Shown here: positions 12,003-22,500 of the stretch, one piece after another
Numbering within the stretch: the first letter of the stretch is position 1
Layout: each line of letters starts with the position of its first letter
Assembly: GCA_019614645.1 (NCBI GenBank)
Contig: JABWDB010000005.1
Span: 5,364,001-5,428,000, forward strand
DNA: 64,000 nt
Direction of reading: 5' to 3'
Source of the DNA: Stratiolaelaps scimitus
Taxonomy: Eukaryota; Arthropoda; Arachnida; Mesostigmata; Laelapidae
Notes under the pieces: model-generated
What the model saw: only the letters and a program-made list of their open reading frames with translations
Database searches by the model: none
Told to the model about the DNA's origin: nothing
Made by a program: the position numbers and the translations under genes

Positions 12003-13715
12003 GCAAATTCAAATTCAAATTCAAATTCAAACAAATGTTTATTGACGGAACTGCTATATACATGCTTAAGTTCTCGTAAAAATAATAGTTAAAAGAATTA
12101 TTGCAACGTATATTTTATATATAAAGGGTACACATTTTTTTTTTTGTACAATATGTAAACATTGGGTAAGATACAAAACAACTATCCACAAAAATATCTA
12201 CATCTGATTGATAAAAAATTTTTTCACCTCCGCTGCAAACTTTTTTGCCGAGGAGAGTGAACGAATCTCGCGAGGAAGAGAGCCCCAGACTGCCGGCAAG
12301 CGATAAGCGAGAGCATGGCGGCTAGATTCTTTAACGGCAAAAGGTATCACAAACTCAGTTGGTCTGCGGGCCGTTCTTCGAACCACAGTGGTAATTGGGA
12401 AAGTAATGTCGTTTGGAATACGTCCCTTCGACATCTTAAAGGCAAGAAGAGCTACGTGAATCAAATACATAACGCTCAGCTTAGGCAATTCGTACTTCCC
12501 CAGAATGTCGGCGACGGAGTCGGAGCGACGTCTGCCAAAGATAGCCCGTAGTGCGTCATTCTGAACAACCTCTCCTCTCCGAAGAATCATGCTGTAGCCT
12601 CCTCCCCAGATAGAGATCCCGTAGCACAACAGAGGTACCAATAAAACTTTATAGAGGTGTAACAGGCCATCCACAGGAACCCCACGCTCTCTCAGGCGAC
12701 GCAAGTTGGCCACCACTGCGTAGCATTTGGGCATGAAGCTCCCTATGTGGTCCTGCCAGCGCATGTTTTCCTGAAGCGTAAGGCCAAGGCACTTCGCAGA
12801 CGATGACCAGTGCATCGTTTCACCGGCTACCTGTGTCGGCGACACCTGCACATTTCGTTGAGGCGGGCGAAAGAGAATGAGGTTGGTCTTGGTCGTGTTG
12901 ATTACCAGACCGAACCTTTCGAAGGTGTTGATAACCCCCTCCACCTTCTTTAGAGCCTCTTCGATGTCGAGTTGCAGCGATGAAGGCCGAATTCGAAACA
13001 GAAGCGAAGTGTCGTCCGCGTATGCAATGGTCCTACAAAATTTCCCACCAGCGATTTTGAGAAGAATGAAATTGACTAGAATTAGAAACATAAACGGCCC
13101 TAGAATGGATCCCTGGGGCGTGCCAATGTCAACTTCCAGCCAGTCCGATTCGATGTCCGCTACTTTCACCGCCTGTCGCCTCGCGGACAAGTACGAGCGA
13201 AACCAGTCAACGACACCGGGTTGGCATCCAAGGCACTTCAAGGCCTGCAGGAAAAATGTATGCCGAAGACAATTGAACGCAGCAGAGACATCCAATAAGA
13301 CGCCCAGACATACCTGGTTGTTCTCAATGGTGTCAGATATTTCCTGCCACAGGTGGGCCATTGCGAGTTCAGTCGAGCGTGCCCTACGAAAACCGAATTG
13401 ACTAGCTGAGAGAAAATCTATCGAGTGAAGATATTTCTCCAGGCGGACCATCACTACCTTCTCGATCACCTTGGACAAGTAATCAACCAACGAGATTGGT
13501 CGGTAATTTGACAGATGCTTCCGATCCCCCTTCTTCTTATATAGTGGTATAACTGAAGCGTCTTTCAACTTGCGTGGAAATGTCCCCCTACTCAGCGACA
13601 GATTGGCTATGTGAGCAAAAGGTCTCGCGAGCACCGCCGACGCACGTTTTACCAGAGCGCTGGGGATCCCTGCTGCGCCTGTAGACCAACTAGCCTTCGT
13701 AGATTCAGAAATGAA
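12003..13715 (-). mobile_element. 5'-truncated LINE (CR1/jockey-like non-LTR retrotransposon)
   Basis: The element reads on the minus strand. It starts inside the reverse transcriptase region near 13715 and runs through an intact RT frame and a short 3' UTR. It ends near 12005 in four tandem TTTGAA hexamers (seen on the plus strand as repeated AATTCA at about 12007-12031), a tail type found on some LINEs in place of poly(A). The endonuclease domain and ORF1 are missing, as expected from abortive target-primed reverse transcription. I could not find a clear target-site duplication. Confidence 0.85.
12198..13715 (-). CDS. Reverse transcriptase of 5'-truncated LINE
   Basis: An uninterrupted frame of about 505 residues encodes the RT and C-terminal domain of a non-LTR retrotransposon. 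Counting from the GTG at 13634, NYRPISLVDYLSKVIEK is at 43-59 and QFGFRRARST at 79-88. The catalytic LLDVSAAF is at 113-120 (Asp 115), GTPQGSILGP at 171-180 and the YADD box at 205-208. The tail has LCYGISIWG and a final LPREIRSLSS...FKKFF-like block typical of CR1/jockey-type C-termini. All RT catalytic residues remain, so the copy is young. There is no natural start codon because the element is 5'-truncated; the reading frame opens after a stop at 13716-13718. Confidence 0.85.
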   Translation of the reverse strand, partial: FISESTKASWSTGAAGIPSALVKRASAVLARPFAHIANLSLSRGTFPRKLKDASVIPLYKKKGDRKHLSNYRPISLVDYLSKVIEKVVMVRLEKYLHSIDFLSASQFGFRRARSTELAMAHLWQEISDTIENNQVCLGVLLDVSAAFNCLRHTFFLQALKCLGCQPGVVDWFRSYLSARRQAVKVADIESDWLEVDIGTPQGSILGPFMFLILVNFILLKIAGGKFCRTIAYADDTSLLFRIRPSSLQLDIEEALKKVEGVINTFERFGLVINTTKTNLILFRPPQRNVQVSPTQVAGETMHWSSSAKCLGLTLQENMRWQDHIGSFMPKCYAVVANLRRLRERGVPVDGLLHLYKVLLVPLLCYGISIWGGGYSMILRRGEVVQNDALRAIFGRRRSDSVADILGKYELPKLSVMYLIHVALLAFKMSKGRIPNDITFPITTVVRRTARRPTEFVIPFAVKESSRHALAYRLPAVWGSLPREIRSLSSAKKFAAEVKKFFINQM

Positions 13716-16464
13716 CTATATATAGATGAAGCCTACGTTTGACGAATAGCATTGAATTTACATCTGTTGTGTCCGCTGCATCGAGGCGTTATGGCCTCAA
13801 GTTTGCTTATGCCGAAGGACAAATAATAACAGGCCTTTATTGGGCATATGTGCATTCGAAACGATGTATAATAGCGGTGCTAATCCACCAGCGCCAACGG
13901 GTTAAACTAAGAGATTCCGCTGTTTCCTTCGTATGCGTAGCATGTAACTACTCCCATTCGATCCGCTATTCACTCATTGCATGGTGTTTCGGCTCAATAG
14001 CTCCTCGAGCTGGTCAGAATCGGCATCTGGAAGGGTTCATACCAGGTATACTGTTCAGGAAACCGAAGGAGGAACTAGGGCGTCGGCATTTTCGGCAGGA
14101 GCCGACTGCCTAAAGCGCTGAATTCGAGCAAGCCGAAGTGTCGAATGTATCGACTATTTAAAAATTTTCCATCTCCCGGATAATTTTGCCTCTCTGTCAC
14201 TCGTTCACGAGAAAACGGCCGCTTTAAGCGGATAAGTATCTTGGTTCTCTTAGCGTTTAACAATAGCATTATGCAATTGAGAGATCATTCGCCCCTATGA
14301 TTTCAGCTAAATGAAACAGTTTTGAAAGTTATTATAGATTCCGGCGATCTTCTGCCAATCTCCAGCGAACTCCATTTTGGATTTCGGGGGGAATCTCCTG
14401 CCACGAGAATCCGACCGCCGTTCACAGATGATCGAACGCCCCGCTATTTGTTCAACGAGTTCAATCAGTCTCTCGATCTGCGCTTATCCCCGAGAGGTTG
14501 CAACACGAAGCATTGACTAAGTAAATGCATCCTTCTCGCATCTATCTAATGGTCGAACGCTTATGACGCCTTGGATAGCTTAGCGGCGAGTACCTGCCAA
14601 ACGATTTGCCCATTGAGTTGGTTATGCGAAACGGCGCATGGAATGAGCGTGATTCAAGTCGCAGCTGCTGCTACGGCTGTTCTCGTCGCTTCTTGCGTAC
14701 CACCGTTATTGTCTCGTATTTCTATCTATGATCTCCTATCGAAACTAGAAGAAAACCATCGCCGCATTTACAGTTTATAACATTGTTTAATTTATTCACT
14801 GGTCTAGGTGTTCCGTTCGTGTATGTATCCGTGTGTAAATGGTGTTCCACTATCGTTGTCATCCAGCACACCCCCCGCCCCGTTTTTTAGCGACGTTTTT
14901 ACGGAGTATTCCATCCATGTCTGGCTCCCTGGATCTGTTGACCGTCTCCACACCCAACCCCCGATTCGCATTTGTCTAACCCTTCTACAGAGGTCGCTAT
15001 TATACTAGCCTCGTTATGTAAGCTCCACCGTTCGATTCTCATCCGCATGACGACTCGATTGACCCCTGAAATAATGCACGATTTGACTTGGCTTAATCTT
15101 GTTAGGCTCCCATTGGGGTCTGCGCACACTGCTAACAGCTTTACTGCGCCATCTGTCAAAGTGGTGGCTGGCCAACAGGTAGATGCAATCATATCGACAA
15201 TGACACTACTCACCAGCTGCCCCATTGGTCCAGTCGAAGTAATTCCATCGGTAACTCACTACTGCGATTGTGTTTGATTATTGTCACTGCAAGCCGCTGC
15301 CAGACAATTTGAGGGTGATGTAACAATTTTGAGATCGTTAATAGGTGAATGTATATATATATATATATATATATATACGTGTACTGTAAATGATTTTTCC
15401 CATCATCGACGCAATGAACTCCGATGGACTTTGCAAATTCTGGGGCTGAGTGCTTGTTTTCGCTCAGTGTCACTGTTTTCTTGAGATGTACAATGTTCGG
15501 ATTAACTGTGTGGCCATTTGTTGATTCATTGCCTCGTACCCGATTGTCTTGAGTTCTCTCAATCGCGGTGCGCGTTCACTGCCGCCAACGCCATCGTACT
15601 AGTTCGATTCGCCTTCGAGTTGACCACGCAATAAATTTCCGACTTCATTCGAAGGTCAGTGGTGACGTAGTGCAATAGATGATGTGTTCGCTTGCCGTTG
15701 ATGCAGCCACAGTCACCCCCGAAGTCGCTCTCAACCTCTTGTTCATATCAACGATGAGAAACATAATGAAATGATCGGTGATCCCTCCGTGACTCTTATT
15801 GTTGTCATCCATGCTGAATATTACCGGAGTACGAGTCCCCCTGTCTTTCCCATACAGTGTTTCGTTTATTTTTACTGTTCGTGTCTGCATGTCTGTCCTA
15901 ATGAGACAGTCGCCATTACATCTCCGCTTAAGTCTGACCACGACCTCCGCAACGGCAAGCGTCATTTTAACGATGGAAAGTGTTTCCAGTCTATGACGTC
16001 GTAATCACATTTGAATCATACAATAGCCAGATGACAAATTTCCCCCACACAGATTCGTGTCGGTAACGTTGTGCTCGGCAACCGATGGTGGAGCTCGTTC
16101 CGGCGTGCTCGCAGGTTAAATCGATATGGAGTGCTCAGCTTTTCTCAAAGCCCTGCAACAAATGCCAATTGATTCTTTTTGCCGTCATTAGATCGTCGTA
16201 GTCGTCATTGTCATTTCTGTCGCTCTCTTTATCTATTTCTCTCTCTCTCTCTTCCCCATGATCCTGTGTATCTCTGCGTACCATCTCATTAATCTGCGTC
16301 CCTTATTGTATTGCGGGTGCTGTTTCATCGGTCGTCTTTGTTCACTGTTTTTTCCTACGGGTGTAGATGTGTGTGTGTGTTTGTGTATGGTGTATAGTGG
16401 ATGGTAATAACATTTGAGTTTGGAGCGAGGTGTATTTACTATATGCACTCTATTTTCTTTATTT

Positions 16465-16496
<32 letters not shown>

Positions 16497-19351
16497 GGTT
16501 CCTCATTGTACAGTTCATATATATATATATGTATATATCTTAAAATATCAAATGCCAGATACGGAAGGCAAACCTCGAAGCCTCTTTTCTTAAGATCACC
16601 ACTTTCGTCATCATCGTCGTTCTCGTCCGTCTGTTCGTCATGTTACGCATAACAAATTTACAGTTCAATTTGTATGTAATATAAGGTCTGCATGTGATCA
16701 CCTATCATTTCTTTCTTCGCCCCTGATGTCACTTTGCTCTCTCTTTCTCTCTCTCTCAACAGCGCAACTAGTTATCTTGTATCTCGTATCCTAACAGGTA
16801 TAAAATCAAGCAGAATTTCCGTCGCTCCGCCCAGCGAAACAGGTGTTTTCTTATATATATATATATATATTTCATAATGTAGAGAATATCCGTAATGCAT
16901 TTTCCTTGATGATCGCATTGCTCCTTTCAATGTTATTCTTCTCCTGTGTATCGTTTCATTTATATATATATATATATATATATTGTTATGTACTTAGTAG
17001 TAACACAGTGCCTCCCATGCTACTGAGAATTGCCCAAGAATCTTTCTTGATACATATATATATATATATATACCCCCAGGTTCATATATACGTACTCATC
17101 TCGAAAAGTCCATCTGTCTTTCGTTTTCAACAGGCTCGTGGTACTACTATAATAATGTAATAATTACGTCTGTATTCTTTCATTTTCACAAGGACTAATT
17201 ACAAAAATCACTTAACCTCCCCGCCTGGAACCTGCTCGACTGCTCGGACGACTGCGTAAAAACTCGATACGCTACTGCCTCCGCCGTCCGCTTCGAAACT
17301 CCCGCATCCAAACCCACTTCTTCATCGAGTATACAAGTTGCCACGAAATCTGCCGCTCTCGAGTGGGCTCCGCGCTCAAAATCTTCACGATGACGAACTT
17401 CGCCGGACGCAGCAGGGCACCCCGATAGGAACGATGTTCTCTTCTTGTTACTTCCGGCCCAGATCGGTGCCACACACGATTGAACAAACACTGCTTGTCT
17501 CACTCACTCCATATTGGAGGTCACTCGCTCGGTCACCTCCCCTATGGCCACACCCGTGTAGTTGCACACCGCCGTTTGGCAGGCGCCAAAAGTAGGGGCG
17601 AGAAATTCAGTTTACTGCGAAAAGATGAACGGTATCAAACGCGTCTCATTCTCAGACGGTCGAAGCGCTACATGACGGCGGCGACAGCGGCGAACCGACA
17701 ATCGACCGTATCATATCTATATATATATATATATACGCTAGAAGAAAAACGAAAAACCTATACCCTGAGCAATGGCGAGGAGTCCGCCCGTTCATCACCG
17801 TTATCAGCACGGGAACCACCACGAGAGCAGGATGGTTGGCGGATCGCTTAGCTGACAAGCCATTACACATATCGCCGCTTGAACAGGTGAGAGACGAGCT
17901 CTCATAGCATAGAGATGCGGCCGGCGTCCGTCGTCGTACGAGGCAAGGTTCCCTGCCATCCTCTATTTAGTCGTTGAGTTTCTCCTCAATTTACCCATGC
18001 CCTCCTATAGCTATTACCACTAGCTAACTCTCTCTCTCGCTCTCTCTCCATCTTTATTCCTCTCACATTCTGTTATTTCGCCTCGACGAAAACTTGTTCT
18101 TTCGCTATCACTGTACAGGCAACCACCGTTATTTGCCACCGTTACATGTGGCCATTATCTGACACTTCTTCAGCACAATCGAGTGGTTGTTCTTGTTGTT
18201 GTCGTCATGCGTACGCAGGCGCAGCTACAATAAATAGTGTGCCAACATGATTGACGGCCATCCGACGAGTGTTTCCTTATAATTAGCATTGGTATAATAA
18301 CAGTACTGATTGAAATCGTTGCCGGATTCGTCCGATTGCGCTCCATTGAGCCGAAGTGCAGCTACCGGCCCACGGTCATTTCGTGGCCAGCACCGGGATG
18401 AGGGACCCAAACTTAATCCAGCGCTCCTACGCAACATTTTCGTTTCTTTGCACAATCGCCATTCTCACCTACTGAGCGTGGATGCGTTGCTTTGGCCAGG
18501 ACGACGACGACGGCGACCCGCGACGGCGAAAGTCGAATCCGACGTGCGGCTGTGATGCCGCTGGAAATGAGTCTGAGATGGGGTCGATCAGGTGGTTTTG
18601 GTTGAACGAATACCATCGACCACGGGGGTCACCCGTCCCTGGGATGGGACTTGGGTTTTGTTCACGGTAGATTTTGGCTGGTTTCATTTCAAGGTGCGTT
18701 GCGATTGCCAATCCAACGGATGCCCCTATTTCTCTGATACCAACACTCGTTGTTATCTAGCTTAAATTTTTGTATCGGTGGTCAATTCGAACGCGCGCCA
18801 TCATCGTCGTCGTCGTCGTCGTTGTCGCCGCCGTAGCGCCGCAAACGCACAGTTGAGCTGTTGGCGTACTCGCTTATGCAGCACGGAGCTGAGCCATTAC
18901 GAACGCACGAGCACGTCGTGCCTGCTCGCACATATGCACGAGCTTTTCTTGTTGTTATTGTTGTTGTCGCCAGCCGCCAGCCCTTCAACAAGTACCATTT
19001 GTATGAGTTGAGAATTGAGACCCGTTGATGAGACACGCTCGCCATCCGCTACTCAGCTGCTGCTGCTCAATCTCTCTGTTGCTTGTTGTCGTTCCGAGGT
19101 CGCCCCGTGATTTGGCCGCCGCATCTCGTACGAATGTCGATACATAATAGAAGAGGTCACACAGCAGATGGTTTCAACGGTGATGGCGGTCGTGGCTGGC
19201 GGCCATGTGACGGGCCGAGTACTCATCGTTTCTCTGTCTGGCGCCGCCCAAACACTCCCACACACAAACACCCATAGACCGCGCCCACTGCGCCAGCACC
19301 GATCTGAAGCTATGCATCGTAAACTCGATAGACAGTACACACGCTGACTGA
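13716..19351. other. Intergenic and probable 3' UTR of the zinc-finger gene
   Basis: No gene could be supported. The stretch is rich in (TA)n (about 15351-15376, 16471-16497, 16853-16871, 16961-16984, 17054-17073 and 17716-17735) and in CT-rich patches. A TTTATT at 18053-18058 is an AATAAA on the minus strand and could end the zinc-finger transcript, which would give it a 1.3-kb 3' UTR. That is only one of several possibilities. Confidence 0.5.
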
Positions 19352-19555
19352 TTAGTGTGTATGTCCGAGTGAGGACGGTGCTCCAGCGGCGGCCGCGGCC
19401 GCCGCCGCGTCCATCATTAGCGTCGGTGGATAGGCCTGCAGAGGGGGACTTTGCATGATAAACGGCGCCAGGCCGACCAGCGTGCGCTGCAGGGCCTCGG
19501 CCGCCTGCTGCTGTTGCTGCTGCTGTTGGTGCTGCTCTTCCGCGTCGTCCACCTC
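19352..19555 (-). CDS. rn: rn/sqz-like last coding exon
   Basis: The acceptor CCCTAG|GAG is at 19556/19555 and the phase is 0. It encodes EVDDAEEQH, a short poly-Gln, a hydrophobic segment ([21 protein letters not shown]), a poly-Ala run and the stop at 19352-19354. The TAG just upstream in the same frame supports the splice join. Confidence 0.78.
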   Translation of the reverse strand, partial: EVDDAEEQHQQQQQQQQAAEALQRTLVGLAPFIMQSPPLQAYPPTLMMDAAAAAAAAGAPSSLGHTH

Positions 19556-22500
19556 CTAGGGAGCGGGGGTGCGGGGGTCGTCGGCGATGAAAAAGAAAAG
19601 GAAATCAAATGCAAAGGAAAACAACAGATGGAAAGAACAGGATTGACACCAAACGTTAGCCGAACATAAGGTATCGCTCACTGAGCAGAGGCGTGAGTCG
19701 ATTGTTTGGCTCTGCTAAAACGCTATCAGCCTTAGCCACGCGGGAATGGGCGCTAATCAACAGATTTCTGAGTTAGTATAATCCAAGCATTGCAGGATTT
19801 GCAAAATGCTGCATGATTGGCCATTGGGATAATGTATATGTAGAATATGCTCTTGCCAAGATATAACTCACGTGAAGATGAAATAACACTATAGAAGAAG
19901 ATGAGCTAGGTAATTAATCTATCGGCGAAGTTAAGTAATTAACACATCGCTTGCAGTTCAGCCGAGCAAATGTTCCAGTCCCGTGCTGGTATCGCTGCTG
20001 ATCGAAGCTAGTCTAACCCGAGACAGTCCAAGCGCGTAACGGTCATCATGTCTAGTTCTAGCAACGAAGCAAGGTAAACTCGCGAGCTGCACTAGAAAAA
20101 ACTCGTGTTATCTCGATTCGCACCTGCTTGGGTATGTTGTACACGACAAAGTTGGCGAGCTGCTCGGTGGCCATGTCGGCTCTCGAGGGGCGGCCCCTCT
20201 TCCGTTTTAGGGGGTACGGTGATGGTGGAACTCCCATAGGGAACGCGTGCGTTGTCCGCATGTGCTCGGCCAGCGTTTCACCCGATGAGAAGCCCTTGTT
20301 GCAGATGGCGCAGCAGACACCGCCCGGCTGACCAGATTGGCTCCCTTGACCACCCACTGACTGGGCTCCGGGACCGCCCTGGCCGCTTGGGGCGGCACTC
20401 GCTAAGCCTGCCATCTCATCCTGCGCGGGCGTCCGCTGGAATAGGGCCACGAAATCAGATTAGGTCGGGTGAATTGCAGCTATTTTTCAATAGTTGCCCA
20501 TAAACTGAATTCTCGAGGTAGTCCATCGTTGCCATGCTGTGTGGCACTGTTTCAGTACCAAAAGTAAAATTTTTCTCGCTAACTCTCGGCCAACATTCAA
20601 CGTCCACGGCATCGCTTCCTCATTGCCTCATAAGACGGACCCCTTAGCCACCACTGCCAGTACTACCATTGGTATTCTATTACCCTGCTACCATAGCACG
20701 GGTTCGATCCCCGCCGTTACATATTTGCATTTAAAAAGGGACATCAAATGGCGTTAAATGTTGGCTAAGCGTCAGCCCGAAAAAATTCGCTTTTAGCACA
20801 GAAATCCTATTTCTAATTCAGATTATCCATTTCGCTCTGTGTATTCGAATGCCAGCCTTCGCGACCCTGACCGATTGATGCTGTGGTCGGCACAGGAACT
20901 GGCGACCTCGTTCGGCTTTTCGAGCTCAAATATGTTTAATTTGAGTACGGTCTTCACACCTCAAAACAAAAACTACCGAGTTATATGAGCAATGCGACTC
21001 AAGATAGAGAATATTTGGCGTCGAAACGATGGGCAAAGGTCGCCAATCGTTTTCCAAACGTCATGTAGCATCCGTATTTATTAGGATTTAGCTGCCCGCT
21101 ATATATTCTGGTATCTTCAGACAGTCCCTAAGTCGAATACGGTTAAGCATCGTTATAAACCCATGAAACTTCTATCCCTCTATCCCTGGGAATGTTTAAG
21201 AACTGTCTAAAAGTGTAGCCAAATGTTGATAATGTATTCACTAATAAGATTCGCTAATCTTAGCTACACATTTAGGTAAAAATATTAATAATATACAACT
21301 ATTAATAATGAAAAGGATAAAATTAGAGTCAAAAGTCCAAACTTGCAAGCCGCTTACATCCGCCATCCTCAGTCTGATGACGGCTGTTAAATCCTGATGG
21401 AAGCCATCAAGAGATTGGGGCGACCATCAAAACCTACCAAGACTAGTTCGGCCTGGGGTTGTTGCTGTGCCTGTTGTTGCTGCTGCTGCTGTTGTTGTTG
21501 TCGTTGCTGCTGCTGTTGTTGTTGCTGCTGTTGCTGATGCGGCTGCTGTTGTTGCTGTGCTTGTTGTTGCTGTTGCTGTTGTTGTTGTTGCTGCTGTTGT
21601 TGCTGCTGCTGCTGTTGTTGTTGTTGCTGTTGTTGTTGTTGCAAGTGGTTCGCTAAACTGCCACCGCCTTGTGCGGTCAGGGCTGCCTGTGCCACCTGTG
21701 GACTAGCCGGACAGACCTTGCCCCGATGAGCGCGTAACGAGGCGTCGGAAGCGAACCTCTTGCCACAGAGCGGACAGTGGAACGGCCGCGAGCGCAGCCT
21801 CTCCAGCTGCGACTCGTGATTGCGCAGGTGTTGCTGTAGGTTCGAGAGCTGGATGAAAGCGCGCCCACATTCCGCCACCGTGCATTTGTAGGGACGCTCC
21901 CCTGTGCAAGGGCAACAACGAAATGAAGGACACCGCACGGAAAATGATCAGCACAGCAAAGCATTACACGAGTGAGCGTCAGGGCAGGTTGAACAGAACG
22001 TCATAAGGGTCAATAAGCGATTCAGTGGAGGAGTATGCGACGCATAGCTCAAACTATAATATACAATGTTCCCATATATTTCACTAATTATTATACAATA
22101 ATTATAAGTGAACGTAAAGGTAAGGTAAAGCTTTATAGGTTTATTAAACGAGCTGCAATTTCACAATGCATAAGCTCACTTATATGTCATAATCACGCAG
22201 CGGGCCTCAAACCCGCAGTCAACACAAGTGACAATTTTCAACGATGCAGTTGTTCGGGTTCTAGGTGGCCGGACTACCACAATTACATTATTTATGTACA
22301 CATCCTTTTTGACCTTGCAGATGGTGGCGAAACTTGGGCTCAAACAAAACAGCTCGAATTTTGTCCTCCTCGACTACAGCTACCAACAATCGACGAATTA
22401 CGATAGCCTACATCAGATCTCTGCTTCGCCTGTGGCAATTGTCGCTGACCGTTTTATCCTGTTGCAGCTTGTTCGCGGTAGGACCCGGAACTTTGCAGAA

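Larger units (their letters stand above)
20436..21437 (-). other. Intron of rn/sqz-like gene carrying SINE-like copies
   Basis: This 1.0-kb intron between the poly-Gln exon and the finger-5 exon contains two oppositely oriented copies of the SINE-like repeat near 20567-20650 and 20695-20775. Confidence 0.75.
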
